Below, piece by piece: positions 1 through 12,455 of a DNA stretch of 64,000 nt. A program made the position numbers and the translations under genes. Position 1 is the stretch's first letter; every line of letters begins with the position of its first letter. Under the pieces are notes generated by a model. That model made no database searches. It was not told where the DNA came from and was given only the letters and a program-made list of their open reading frames with translations. The DNA comes from Syncephalastrum monosporum B8922 (lineage: Eukaryota > Mucoromycota > Mucoromycetes > Mucorales > Syncephalastraceae): contig JNEN01000812.1 of NCBI GenBank assembly GCA_000697355.1, forward strand, positions 17,217 through 81,216, read 5' to 3'.

Positions 1-219
1 GGTCTGCATAATTAAAATGATGGCAACACAGTGTGCGACGTAAATAGAAAACGATAACCGAATTTGGCCGAGGTGACGACGGGCAAGATACAACACATTC
101 GTTCTTTTTCTTCTTTCCCGTTTTTGCCTCATTGCCCCCATGAGGGTCATTGACTTCTTTTCTGCATTACTGAAGTGTCATTTCTGAACAGTTTAAATAA
201 TTCATCATCATTATTTCTT

Positions 220-888
220 ATGGGTTACCCGTTATTGTCAGTGCTACCCTATGTGAAACGCCAGCAGGACGAGTCAGTGCACATGTCGATTGATCCAGGC
301 ACGGCAACACCGGCTCAGGAACACAACCTCAAGTGGCTCGTGGTAATTATACCCGTTGCGGCTGTGGTCTTGATATGCGTGTGTTTGCGCATCCGGGACA
401 GGCGCCGCCGCCCTAAGCAAGCGTCTCCAACGGCGATTCCGCACGTCTCAGAGAACGGTTTGTGGAGCCTACCTGAACCACCGCCCATCTTCATCCATTC
501 TACACGTACCACACAAGGTTTACCCTTGCTACGATTCCACCCTGCCTTGAGTCAGCAGCTGCAGCAACAGGTGCAACACCAGCATGGCTTATGGCGCCGC
601 TATGCCACGCCAGACACAGCCTCCGCTGCCATCGACCGGCGACGCAGAACGCGACGACAGCGACGGCGCACCGGGTCATGCACACCCCCACCCGCGTATG
701 TACGGAATGGGCAGGACCCATCTCCACCGTCCTACGAGGATGTTGTCGAACCAGAAGATGAACCCTTGGCGAGTGTGCGTATCCGTCTTGATGACGAAAC
801 ACCGCTTTCCGCCCATATGTCTCGGCAGCAGCAACAGGAACAGCAGCTTATGATGCACCAGGATGATCCGTCGTGTGCTTCAGCCTGA
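220..888 (+). CDS. Single-pass membrane protein with two PPxY motifs
   Basis: An open frame of about 220 residues ends at a TGA at 886. The ATG at 220 is the first usable one; another lies at 283, and an upstream exon carrying a signal peptide cannot be excluded. A short N-terminal segment is followed by one hydrophobic helix (WLVVIIPVAAVVLICVCL), then a basic stop-transfer stretch (RIRDRRRR) and a long, disordered, Gln/Pro/Arg-rich tail. The tail carries PPAY and PPSY motifs followed by acidic residues (EDVVEPEDE). PPxY motifs bind WW domains of Rsp5/Nedd4 ubiquitin ligases, and small single-TM PPxY proteins act as ligase adaptors in yeast. An adaptor role here is inferred from architecture only; I do not recognise a named family. 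Confidence 0.55.
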   Translation: MGYPLLSVLPYVKRQQDESVHMSIDPGTATPAQEHNLKWLVVIIPVAAVVLICVCLRIRDRRRRPKQASPTAIPHVSENGLWSLPEPPPIFIHSTRTTQGLPLLRFHPALSQQLQQQVQHQHGLWRRYATPDTASAAIDRRRRTRRQRRRTGSCTPPPAYVRNGQDPSPPSYEDVVEPEDEPLASVRIRLDDETPLSAHMSRQQQQEQQLMMHQDDPSCASA

Positions 889-2740
889 TCGTGTGACAAC
901 AACAGCTATCAAAAAGCAGATGATTCCTGGTTTGCAAATGGATACCATTGATGTTGGCTTTTTGTGCTGCCCCAACACCGACACCATTGTCATCTAATTA
1001 GTCCCAGTCCTCTATATCGTCTACTCGCCTCATACAGACATGTAACAGATCATTCATCCCATGATCCATACATAGCTCACCTACATATATATACAAGTAC
1101 ATACTACAAATTATAAACTACATATAATACATTCAGCATATACATCATCACGTTTTTCTTCTAGATTTAGCCCGAGTAGACGGGTCCCACAGAGTATATC
1201 TAATTTTATATATACTGTACTTGATATTTGATATTTTTGTTCATCAAAACATGCCTTTGCGAAGCATCACAGTGCCCCACATAATCTCAACGCGGCGCGG
1301 GAAAATGAAATCAGCTTTTCTGCGCATATACGTCTCCTCCTGTCCCTGCGGGTTTGGAGAGCGGTTTCTTGTCGATCACCCGCCGCTCAAATATCCGCCT
1401 CCATTTTGTGTTTCTCTCATTAGACATGTGAGCAAAAGGTCCGCCATCTGGGTTATAGCAAACCGCTCTGACCAGGTCTTGTTTGCATTGCTGCAGCAGC
1501 ACAGTAGCTCAACATTTTCTTTCATCTGCTTGATGTGGAAGGTCCAATTAACTTAAAAATACTATGCATGCACGATTTTTCATTCTTATTTTTTTTTCTT
1601 GTACTGGGTGTCGGCGGCGTCGCTACAAACCATCATTGATATCGCGTGTAAATCCAATGAGCGGCATATTACTTAATGATACTACTCGAGTGAATGAAAA
1701 CGAGAATAACTCCAGGTATGAGCATGACCTTCGAAGCAAATGGGGACAGAAAATCGTAAACGTATGGCTCAGTATGATACAGAAAACTTTGAGCAACAAG
1801 AGGAGAATTACACACATGCTTTCCTTGTGCGAAATTTTTCCTTATGCGATGCTAGTGGCTATGAACGAGCCCATCTAATACGCATGTAGAGTGACATAGT
1901 GAAAATACATGTAGACTAACTAGCCTACGAAATTTCGTTCCGAAATCAGTTCTCGTGGACTACACTTCACTTTTATTATACATACCGGCGTGGGGTCGTT
2001 GATGCGCGCTCACGGCGCGCGGCCGCCGCCTCACCTGAGCTGAATACACGTTTGAGTCACAGTGGCGCATTACCCAGTTGCAAAACACTTACCGGTGGGC
2101 GGGGAGCAGACATTTGGCGCTAGGGCGATGTCTATGAAGTTGTTTTCAACGGTGGCCACCATCGCCGGCCAGTGGGCTGCAAGCGGGAAAGAAGAAAGGC
2201 AGAGGAGGCGGAGAGGAAGAGACGCAAAGGGGACGCGAGAAAGGAGCGGAACTGAAACGTGCGTTAATGTCTCATATTCAATGCATAGACCTGAATCTGT
2301 TTCACTTACGGGCAGAGGAAAAAGCGGAAAAAAAACCTCTGATGTGAGGGCAGCAAGCGGAAAGGAGGTGGAAGAGGCGTGAACGGAAGAGAAGACAGGA
2401 GGAGAGGCGAGCAAGAAGACGGCAAGCTAAGTGTACATCAGAAAAAGGTTAATGATGTTCAAGACCATGTACTATTGACGCGAGAACTTACTATCATGCA
2501 CACCGGTGCAGTAGGGGGCGGGCAACCGGTGGCAGAGGGACTTGGGGGAAACGCAGTGGTCTATGTTGCACTTCTTATTAGTTTATACTTGTAATCAGAA
2601 TCCTTTCGTATATACTTGCCAGCAGTAATGACTTGACCAGGGTAAAGAAGAAGAAGAAAAGTAGACGTGAGAAAAAACAAAAGACCTTTTATGAGAAAGA
2701 GCGCGTGTCAATCGATATTCATGCAAGAACTCGGGTGAGC
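889..2740. other. Gene-poor stretch without convincing coding sequence
   Basis: Only short frames without splice support or recognisable motifs occur here. Around 2070-2400 both strands are open because the sequence is purine-rich (GAA/GAG/AGG), which is a composition effect. AT-rich segments near 1080-1220 resemble a 3' flank of the upstream gene. Confidence 0.5.
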
Positions 2741-2744
2741 TGTG

Positions 2745-3030
2745 CCAATGGGAAAAGAGAAGTAAAAGATAAGGACCTGACAGATATTGACGTCGAGCCT
2801 TTTTCCAAGTTTCATAGGTTCCATTGGCTAAGCAAGCTATCACGCAATCCACGTTTTACCAATGGAAAAAAGAGCGTAAAGATAAGGACGCTGACAGGTG
2901 TTGACGTCAGGTATCTTTCGCGTTTCAAAGGATTGATTGGCCTACTTTACCATCACGCGGTTCACACTTACTGAAGAACACGGGTAAGATACCTTGATGA
3001 AGATTGACGTCAGGTACCGTTCACAGCTCA
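2745..3030. repeat. Three degenerate tandem copies with TGACGTCA boxes
   Basis: Two clear copies start at about 2745 and 2859 (period near 114 bp). They share CCAATGG, GTAAA-GATAAGGAC, CTGACAG and TTGACGTC blocks. A shorter third copy lies at about 2982-3030. Each copy contains an 8-bp CRE/ATF-like palindrome or a one-base variant: TGACGTCG at 2788, TGACGTCA at 2902 and TGACGTCA at 3005. There is no coding explanation. It may be a decayed minisatellite or a cluster of bZIP sites. Confidence 0.55.
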
Positions 3031-3050
3031 AAGTGATCCACTTTGGCAGA

Positions 3051-3115
3051 CACCCCGCCCGGGAATTGAACCCGGGTCTGCTTATGTAATTAGTTAAAAG
3101 TCGAGTTAGCGGAGT
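3051..3115 (-). other. tRNA-like element (degenerate tRNA or SINE head)
   Basis: On the minus strand a perfect T-arm (CCGGG-TTCAATT-CCCGG, plus positions 3059-3075) is followed by a 7-nt 3' acceptor half. That half pairs over all seven positions (one G-U) with ACTCCGC at 3109-3115. Only about 32 nt separate the 5' acceptor half from the T-arm, too few for normal D and anticodon arms, and no clean anticodon stem forms. This is therefore not a functional tRNA as read. The B-box is intact, so a pseudogene or tRNA-derived repeat is likely. Confidence 0.35.
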
Positions 3116-4599
3116 TAGGCGCACTCTTTTTTTTATTATATAGATATATGCGAAAGTGGCTGTTACTGATAAATGGTATATAGGTTATCAGGTGCCCATC
3201 ACTCGACACCAGCGATAAATTATGTTTAAATGTTGTCCAGACAGGAGGACGGGAACAGCTGCTCACTGTAAGCATCATGCACATTTTTTACGGGATCTAA
3301 TAGAGCAGTAATAAGAAAGAAAAGTAAACACAATACAGGATCAACGCCAACCTCAGGGCATGGATACGGCAGGTTGACACATGAAAGTTTAGGGAAGGCG
3401 AACCTTCGACGTAATAAACACTTTCCACCCTAGCCACATCAATTAGAGCAACCGATTTTTTCTCACGGTCAATGCGAAAAAGCTTGTACGAGAGACATAG
3501 CGTCTCATAGAATAACTCAACGTTCGAACCATGGCTTGAAGTGGACTACAATAGAAGAGGAATAGGACGGCATCTATGCTCTCTCCTTTCCGAAGCCAAG
3601 TGAAGGTGGCTGAATGAGCTAGTAAAAAGAGAGAAAAACAAAATCGAACAAAGACGCACTTTCCTCTGAAGTATATCAATCGTGAACGATAGATGCCACT
3701 ACACAAACCTAGTTTCCATTCTACGATGCATACCCGCCTCTATGCATGGCTCGCTAAAAAGGTGCTCTCGTTTATTTTCAGCTGAGAGCACCCTCTGTCA
3801 CAGCCGTGTTGGACAACCTGAAATCGCTCCACTTGAACCATCAGGTGTATGTTAGCTGGTCTGCGGAAACCTCCCGAATAATACCATTTTACCTGCCGTT
3901 CTTTTATACTAATCGCCCTAAACACGAATATGGCTCACAAATGAGGCTGTATCAACGTTATGGTCCGTCCTTTGGCATTCTGAACCTGGCAAGCTTTTCT
4001 TTCTCTGGCATACCCTTTGGTGACATTTTGTCGGCAGCAATCCGCGCATTTGCCGAGTACGCCCTCAATCTGGATTTACACACATGTTTCAAAAACTTAA
4101 ACTAAAGTAAGCATGGTATAGCATCAATACTGGGTACAAGACATTCTTCAGCATATTACCTATAATAATGTTGTCTCAGTTATAGCAATAGATGCTTTCG
4201 CACACAGTCCGCTTTTATGCAGGCAGAGTCGGGTCCAGCGTTCTGGTTTTGCGACATGGGTAATAGTATTATATACAGCTTTACTCTCGCATATGCGCTG
4301 TGGCGTATCCATTGCACTGGCTTTTGCTTAGCATGCTGTGATACACAAACAATCGACACATGCGTCATAGTAAGTTTTGTTGGAGCAGGATGGTATTACA
4401 GCTTTGTAAACAGTAAGCATGAAGAGAAAAAAAATAAAAAAGAATATAAGAAAAAGCTTTGCGTATGTGAGTCGCATGAGGTGCGTGTGTGAGTGTTTAG
4501 GATGAGTGGGATGTGTTTGTAGAAAAATGAGAACAAGAGGAGGACGAGGGACGAGGAGATAAAATTCAGGGGAGAAAAGGGCGGTAAAGAAGGGGCTGC
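3116..4599. other. Intergenic, no supported gene
   Basis: A 99-residue frame at 3806-4105 has no recognisable domain, splice context or neighbour support. Nothing else stands out apart from a poly-T/AT-rich segment right after the tRNA-like element, on the side upstream of that element's strand. Confidence 0.45.
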
Positions 4600-5295
4600 T
4601 CATGGAGAAACAGGGGAATCATACAGTTTGAATTCTAACTGTTATGTGTGATGTGATGTGCTGCGAGTTAGCCAAGCCAAGCCATATGGTGCTTTCAAAC
4701 GACTTACAAAGAGGAAGGCTGACCGCACCGGGTCCGAGATAAGTACACCCTCGGCTTGATAACGTTGGTTCTCTGCCTCAATGAAATGAAGCATACGCTT
4801 CAGCGCCTAACAAAGAAAACAGAAGATCAGCCTACGCACTTTTGAATGAGTGTGTGAGAACTTACGCGCTGATAATGGGTCGAGAATAACATTGGCCAGG
4901 TGTAAATGGTCAGGCACTCCATGACATTATCAAAAATGTTAAGCGACAGTTTCTCGGCATGATGCAGCTTCTCGTTGATGGTCTCGACCGTGGCTTGCAA
5001 TCGGTCTGCGTTTATCTTATAAAGCGTCGCGCGTGAATGTGAGTATGGGCGTGGGCGTGCAATGTGTGCGTGTATGTGTGATATATGGCTATATAGATAT
5101 GCAGACGTCTATTGGTGATTTATGGGGTATGCTTACCCGTTCGGTCAATTCTTGCGGAAAGTCGGTCGTCTTGAACCGAGTGTAGCCATCGCCTTGCGAA
5201 TAGTCGCGTTCGATGCGTACACACAGTGCGGGTTGTAGATGTCCAAAGTCAATGAGCTCATGTTGAGACTGAATTTCGTTAAGTTGTTCGTTTTC

Positions 5296-5333
<38 letters not shown>

Positions 5334-5962
5334 GCTTGTGTTGCTCTGATGGGGTGGTGGTGGTGGTGGTGGTGGTGGTCAACCTTGTTGCCATGGCATT
5401 CTCACGAGCAGTGCTATGGCAGGTCGTAGTTTTTTCGATCGGTGGCAATGCTGCACCCGCAGGCTTTGTAGCTTTAAAGGGTAGAAAAGGGAATGAGGTA
5501 AAAGAATAAAAAATAAAATAAGAAAAGGACCGGGAAGTTGGAAAAAAGGGAAAGGAAATATGCTCTCCCACCTACAGTCCAAGCACAAAAAGAGAAAAAA
5601 TCAAAACCCAAAGACACCACTCCTTCCTCTGTTTTCTTTCTATTTCGCTCTCTCTTGTGATCGCCCCACTCACTTTCTGTCTGTTTGTATGTAATTTCTA
5701 CCGTACCTGAAGGCCTTCGATGCACCAGAGTACTAATATTCGGCTGGTTTTTGGTATAGTGAAGCAGGAGAGGGTAAGCGTCCATCGAGAGCGCTTTTCG
5801 ATGGCTGCTCCCGATTGTGTGGACCGTTGATAGACTCGACGTCGAGTGGCGTCGCTTGTCCTTGTGATGCTTGCGCGGGTGGTGAAAGAAGCAGTCTGCT
5901 GCCAAAGAGTCCAGCTTGGGCTCGACTCGCCAGGACTCGTTCACTGTAGTCGTCTCTGCCAT
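4600..5962 (-). CDS. ERF4: Erf4/GOLGA7-type palmitoyltransferase subunit
   Basis: Five exons: 5962-5674, 5471-5137, 5015-4866, 4806-4708 and 4638-4600, giving about 303 residues. The exon 1 donor is GTGAGT; an alternative GTACGG near 5704 keeps the same phase. The C-terminal half matches the Erf4/Golgin-A7 domain: RIERDYSQGDGYTRF, then LQATVETINEKLHHAEKL, then MECLTIYTWPMLFSTHYQR, then EGVLISDPV and a final strand LFLEFKLYD. This family stabilises the DHHC palmitoyltransferase Erf2/ZDHHC9 that modifies Ras at the ER/Golgi. The N-terminal half is low-complexity, with a poly-Thr and a poly-Gln run side by side in exon 2. The last exon was chosen because the donor GTAAGT after ...SAFLF removes a less conserved read-through. 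Confidence 0.85.
5297..5381 (-). repeat. Adjacent CAG and ACC triplet repeats in ERF4 exon
   Basis: About 12 CAG/CAA codons (poly-Gln, near 5297-5332) lie a few codons from about nine ACC codons (poly-Thr, near 5354-5381). Both are in frame in the Erf4-like gene, so length changes would alter the disordered N-terminal region without breaking the frame. Confidence 0.8.
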
Positions 5963-6902
5963 ATATTAGGATTCACAAAAGGAAAAAGAAATAAAAAGTA
6001 CAACACCCATTTTATTGCAATGCAGCACGTGGTGTACTCGTTATTAAAACTCCATTGTGCTCTCTGGCTGAGATAGAAAGTATCCGGTTATGGGGACAGA
6101 CTTGCCACTACACAACATATCATCCGTCGTCGTCACTCTTTTCTTTCTTCGCGCCTGTCTCGGCGTATGTGAGGTCCTTGCGTGCGTTTGCTGGTGCACG
6201 CTCTGGTGGATCGTATTAATGCAGCAAGTCACTGAACCTCACACGACCATAGCAAGCATCGGAAGAGGATTACATACACCGCAATTGGTACGGTCTTATC
6301 GATCAATCTTTTTGCTTCGAGGTCGGTCTAGCTTCTGGCGTCCTGTTGCTAAACATTCCGAATGCGTTTCCTCGTGCTCCTTATGTAATATAAGAAACTT
6401 TTGAGAATAATATCGCAAATATGGCAAAGAGATGGGCTGAAATCAATGCATAACCATTTCTATGTTGTCAAATGAAAATAAACTTTGGGAACAAAGAAAA
6501 AATGAAGTTGATCTTCCCAAAAGGCGATGTTCTTTTCCTCAAGGGTTGAATTGCATGTTGGATGCTTTCTTATGCCAATATGTCCTAAAGAAGAAACATG
6601 GGTTCTCATGTCGGGATTCTCTCTACTTCCTTCTCCTAACAGGGCGCATTATTTTAGTGTTCCTGAATAAATGTCATGATACACCAGCATTTCACTCGCG
6701 AAGAAATTCCCCGCGTTTATAGACGATCAAATGATTTTAATGCTATGTCAGGTTGTTCCAGACTACAATACAAGTTATATATCTCCTCCCATCTGCTCAG
6801 CGATAGAGACAGATATATACACACAGGAGCTGCTCAGCACTTGCCAGACGAAGAGGATTCGCCTAAAAAGGTTTTGTTGTCAGGAACATGTCATCACACT
6901 TA
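5963..6902. other. Intergenic between ERF4 start and chitinase stop
   Basis: The segment contains the promoter side of the Erf4-like gene and the 3' flank of the chitinase. It is AT-rich with scattered short frames lacking splice support. No RNA gene or repeat was recognised. Confidence 0.45.
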
Positions 6903-8208
6903 TTAAATAGCCATAACCATACCTGACTTGATCTTGGCGACCTCATTGAGCAGCTCATTATTTTTGGAGTCCTCGTCGACGGACCAAACCATGACACCGC
7001 CGAGACCCTTACATGAGGCATAGTTGATCTTGACAGCAATTGACTTGGGGTCGTCGTACGAGATAAACATCTTGGTCTGCGGGTTCAGCAGCCACGGCGT
7101 TTGCGTCACATTGTCCCATTGGCGAATCCAGGGAGACGCCGCTTGGGTCGAGGACGTCAGCACGCCTTGAGAGCGCAGGTTGCCATAGCGCCAGACGCCC
7201 GAGTTGCCACCCGGGTCCTTGGAGCAATAGGGGTCTTGCCAGAATGCGTCATATGAGTCGCCCTTGGGTACTTGGCCCTGAACCTGCGGCTGGTAGAGGT
7301 TGTTCTTAATCGCCTGAGTCGTCGTGGTCGCGCGTCCGTAGAAGGCGAGGCCGGGCGAGATTTTATTGGCCGGCATACCAGCTTTCATCCAGTTGTCAAT
7401 GGCCGAGACGAAGCTGTCTGCATCACCATGGCCAGGCGCAAAGTTGAAAGGCGCGTTCGGACCCGTAGTTGTGTTCCAGGCGCCATTGATGTCGTATGTC
7501 ATCAAGTTGACGCGCGTCAAGACCTTCGCATACGCCGACACGTCCTTCATGTTGCCGGAGGGGGTATCAAATGTACGGACGTGCACCGCAGCGGTGAGTT
7601 CTTTGGTGTCGCCAAGCGCCTTGCGCAGCTCTTGCAGGAGTGTCAAAAAGTTCTTGGCATCGTTCGCTTCGTCCACGGCATTGCATCCAGCGCCTTGTCG
7701 TCCCGGATACTCCCAGTCAATATCGATGCCATCAATGCCGTAGGTCTTAACTTGCTGTAGACTCCAGTCGATAAATGCCTTGCGACCCGCTGACGAAGCT
7801 GCCATGGTGCTGAATGTGACGCAGCCGCTCCAACCACCAATGGAGATCAGAACCTTGGCATTCTTTGCGTGGGCGGCCTTCACCAGCGCTGGGAGCTGGG
7901 TCTTGGTCTGCTCCTCATCAGGCCAGATCGGCGTATTACCCTTGGTCATGATCGCGAACGCATAGTTGATGTGCGTGTACTTGCTGAAATCAATATTGGT
8001 CAAAGGCCAACGCGCATAGAGCCCTATATAGAGACAGGCATCAGTAAAGCCATGTACGAAGGCGCTTTGGTATCTTACAGTTGGGGAAGTAGCCAGTGAT
8101 GGTCTTGCCAGAGGTCGATGCCGTATTGGTGGTGCTGTTCCCGGCACCGAGGACCGAGAGGGGTACGAGAAATAGGAGGAAAGGTGTCGTCCAGAATGAC
8201 AGTAACAT
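6903..8208 (-). CDS. Secreted class V chitinase (GH18)
   Basis: Two exons, 8208-8079 and 8023-6903, encode about 416 residues. Exon 1 encodes a signal peptide (MLLSFWTTPFLLFLVPLSVLG) followed by a Ser/Thr-rich linker and GYFPN. The splice joins N-W-L-Y at the first beta strand of the barrel (phase 1, donor GTAAGA). The GH18 active site is intact: DGIDIDWEYP near residue 140, matching DxxDxDxE with Glu as acid/base. Other family blocks are SIGGWSG, MTYDINGAW, GLAFYGR and the C-terminal GGVMVWSVDED. There is no chitin-binding module, GPI signal or TM helix, so it probably acts as a soluble extracellular or periplasmic endo- or exo-chitinase in wall remodelling or nutrition. Length is typical for single-domain fungal members. 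Confidence 0.93.
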
Positions 8209-9170
8209 TGAACAAGATGAAGATGAATGGAAAGGAAGGGGTTGATACAGAAAGAAAAAGACTGAGGAGATGGTGGCAGTACTTATAGGCTTTTGGAATG
8301 GCTGCAGGAACTTTTTCGACTTGTTACCAGGTATAATGTGCTTATTCGCAATGAAACTTGTTTCTCCTGAATTATGTACACATATAATGTCTTTTTATTG
8401 TTCCACTTGCAGATTGTGCTAATTGGCAAGTTGTCAAAACAGGTGCGCCCATCCAGCTCAATCATTTCTGAATTCAGACATAAAATTAGAGGTGACCACA
8501 CCGAACGCACGCCCCCTCCATTATTCGATGTCTTCTTTCTAATGTTTTGATAGCATAACGAGTAATACTAGAGCATATTTATAGCCTCTTTATCCTGACG
8601 GGTACATCCTTTTTCCAGGATTAACCACAGAAAGTAGCAGTCGGATCTCATGATGGTCGTGGTTCATTCATCGACAGATATGTAATTACACATGCATGAC
8701 AAGATCAGCGTCAGCTGAGCATTACCAGTTGTCTGGATTAGACCAGCCAATTGGTATATACTTATTTACGCAATTTGCCAAAGGCATGGTGACGTGATGT
8801 AAATAGGGTCATATCCATCGTACGACAGTTCAATGCAGAAAAATTTCTACTCAATCGTCTCAGCGTCTGCGGTATATGCACCCGGATCATTCCCGTCGTC
8901 TCCTTTTCTCCTTGCGCCAATGGCGCAGGCAGTCGAAGAGCAAGAATGAGAAAAATAGAGAAAAAAAGTCGTACTGTTCATACTTTGATGTTAGTTGGGG
9001 TACATGGGCTCGGAACTGTACATGTGAAGCGTATAAACAAATAGCCATCGTGTGACATAGCATGCCAATCTCCACACAAGAAAAAAAGTACAACATAACC
9101 ATTACCGTTTATATGGGTATAAGAAATAGTATGTGTCATTATCACCATGGATAGCACTATCGGACATCAC
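8209..9170. other. Intergenic, chitinase promoter side
   Basis: No supported gene. The segment holds the 5' flank of the chitinase (AT-rich, TATA-like tracts near 8750) and the 3' flank of the Rab gene. Confidence 0.45.
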
Positions 9171-10755
<1,585 letters not shown>

Positions 10756-12094
10756 TTAGGCAGCTTCCTTGGAGGCCCATGGGCGGACCTTTTCCCAGTT
10801 GAGCTTTCGCTCAAAGATAAGTGCGACGTAGGTGAGGATAAGGAGCACCGGCACCTCAATCAGAGGACCGATCGTGGCCGCCAGGGCTTGCTCAGAATGG
10901 ATGCCATACGTGCCCACCGCAACAGCAATCGCGAGCTCAAAGTTATTGCTGCCTGCGGTAAACGCCTGCGTCACGACTAGAGCATAAGGCACGCCGAGGG
11001 CTTTGAGGACGAAGAAGGGTATAAAGAACATGAGGATAAAATATACAAAGAGGGGCACCGCGACGCGGAAGACTGAGCCAATATGGTCGATGATCTGATG
11101 ACCCTGGTTCGCGAACATGACGATGATCGTGTAGAGCAGGCCTATCAAGGCCCAGGGTCCCACCCACGGCAGAAACTTTTGCTCGTACCAAGACCGACTC
11201 GTCAGCTTCATGAGCACAAAGCGCGTGACGATGCCGGCCGCGAGTGGAATGCCAAGATAAATCAGGACGGACTGTGCGACTGGCCAAATGTCGACGTTGA
11301 TGGCCGTATCGGTAGGTGCGCCGAACCAGGAAGGCACGATGTTTATAAACAGGACGGCATAGGGTGAAAAGAGGGCGATCTGGAGGATCGAGTTGATGGC
11401 GACAAGCAAGGCACAGTAATCGGCGTCCCCTCCTGCCAAATGGTTCCAGATCAATACCATGGCAATGCATCTAACGGAATCAGTCCAGTTGATCCCTCCA
11501 GTTAGTCACGCAGTCATCCTGTTATCCCATCTTATACACATACCGAGCCAGGCCGACCATGACAACACCAGTGCGGAACGTGGGCAGATCAGGCAAGGTA
11601 GCCCAGGCCAAGCCCGTCATGACGATAGGACCAATGATCCAATTGATTCCAAGCGATATCGCAATCTGGTACCACACCTGTCGTTCTCTCAGGATGGTCG
11701 GCAGTCGCTCGTATTGCACTTTGCATAGTACAGGATACATCATGATCAACAGTCCGACGGCGATCGGTACCGAGACCGAGGCAAACTGCACGGTGGCGAA
11801 GGACCGTTGCACGCCAGGTACGTAGTATCCGATCACGACACCGACAATCATGGCCACCAAGATCCAGAGGGCCAGGAACCGATCCAAGAAACTCAGGCGG
11901 CGTAGCAGGTTCTTCTGTTGCTGGGATGCAGGCTGCATGGCCTGGTAATCGGACGGTTTGATGCAGTAATCGTACGGACATTCGGGTGTGTAGTAGCACT
12001 GCTCTGGTCGATCAACGCAGTGATCCTCTTTGCAGTTTTCTGTCTTATAACATGGCGATTGTTGACCTTGTTGTGGTTGTTGCGGCTCTGGCAT
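10756..12094 (-). CDS. ACR3: Arsenite efflux permease, ACR3 family
   Basis: Two exons (12094-11544 and 11470-10756) encode about 421 residues. The ATG at 12094 is used because the codon further upstream is not ATG. The polytopic core carries the ACR3 signature read across the splice, GLARCIAMVLIWN, including the conserved cysteine used for As(III) transport, plus SNNFELAIAVAVGT and IGPLIEVPVLL in the last helices. The protein should export arsenite (possibly antimonite) across the plasma membrane or tonoplast. Unusual is an N-terminal hydrophilic extension with six cysteines in about 30 residues (spaced as in CYKTENCKEDHC and QCYYTPEC), placed before the first helix. A (CT)n-(CA)n-(CG)n-(AG)n tract lies about 120-170 bp upstream of the start. 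Confidence 0.92.
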
Positions 12095-12211
12095 TGTAGC
12101 AAATAAGAGAGACAAATACCATCCACACGAAGGTGGAGAAAATAGGGAAAGTCATGTCTGTGGTTTGCGCCAATAAGCGATGCCGATTGACCCACGTGAT
12201 CTACCTCTGTT

Positions 12212-12263
12212 TCTCTCTCTCTCTCACACACACATACACACACGCGCGCACCCAGAGAGAGAG
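12212..12263. repeat. CT/CA/CG/AG compound microsatellite
   Basis: The order is (CT) run, (CA) run, (CG) run, then (AG) run. The outer CT and AG arms are reverse complements and could form a hairpin; the inner alternating purine-pyrimidine stretch has Z-DNA potential. It lies in the 361-bp gap between the ACR3 start and the LSM8 stop. Confidence 0.8.
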
Positions 12264-12455
12264 GAAGATTGCCGAGATAGCGAAAGCGAGAGACACAGAA
12301 ACCCGATGGTTCCCAAAACAACAGCTTGTGGACATGGACAGTTGGGAGAGATGCAAAAGAAGTTATAGATTGACGGATAAGAACAAGGAAGAAAAGGAAA
12401 GACGATGTTATGATACAATAAAAGGTCGGACGCCAGAAATAATAATAGAGAGATG

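Noticed and set aside
2062..2414. Overlapping 100-residue frames on both strands
   Set aside because: The region is a purine-rich tract that lacks stops on both strands; no family motif, start context or splice site supports a gene.
3521..3536. B-box-like GGTTCGAAC on the minus strand
   Set aside because: No acceptor pairing or A-box around it, so it is not a tRNA gene.
3806..4105. 99-residue plus-strand frame
   Set aside because: No recognisable domain, no neighbours in an obvious relation and no splicing evidence.
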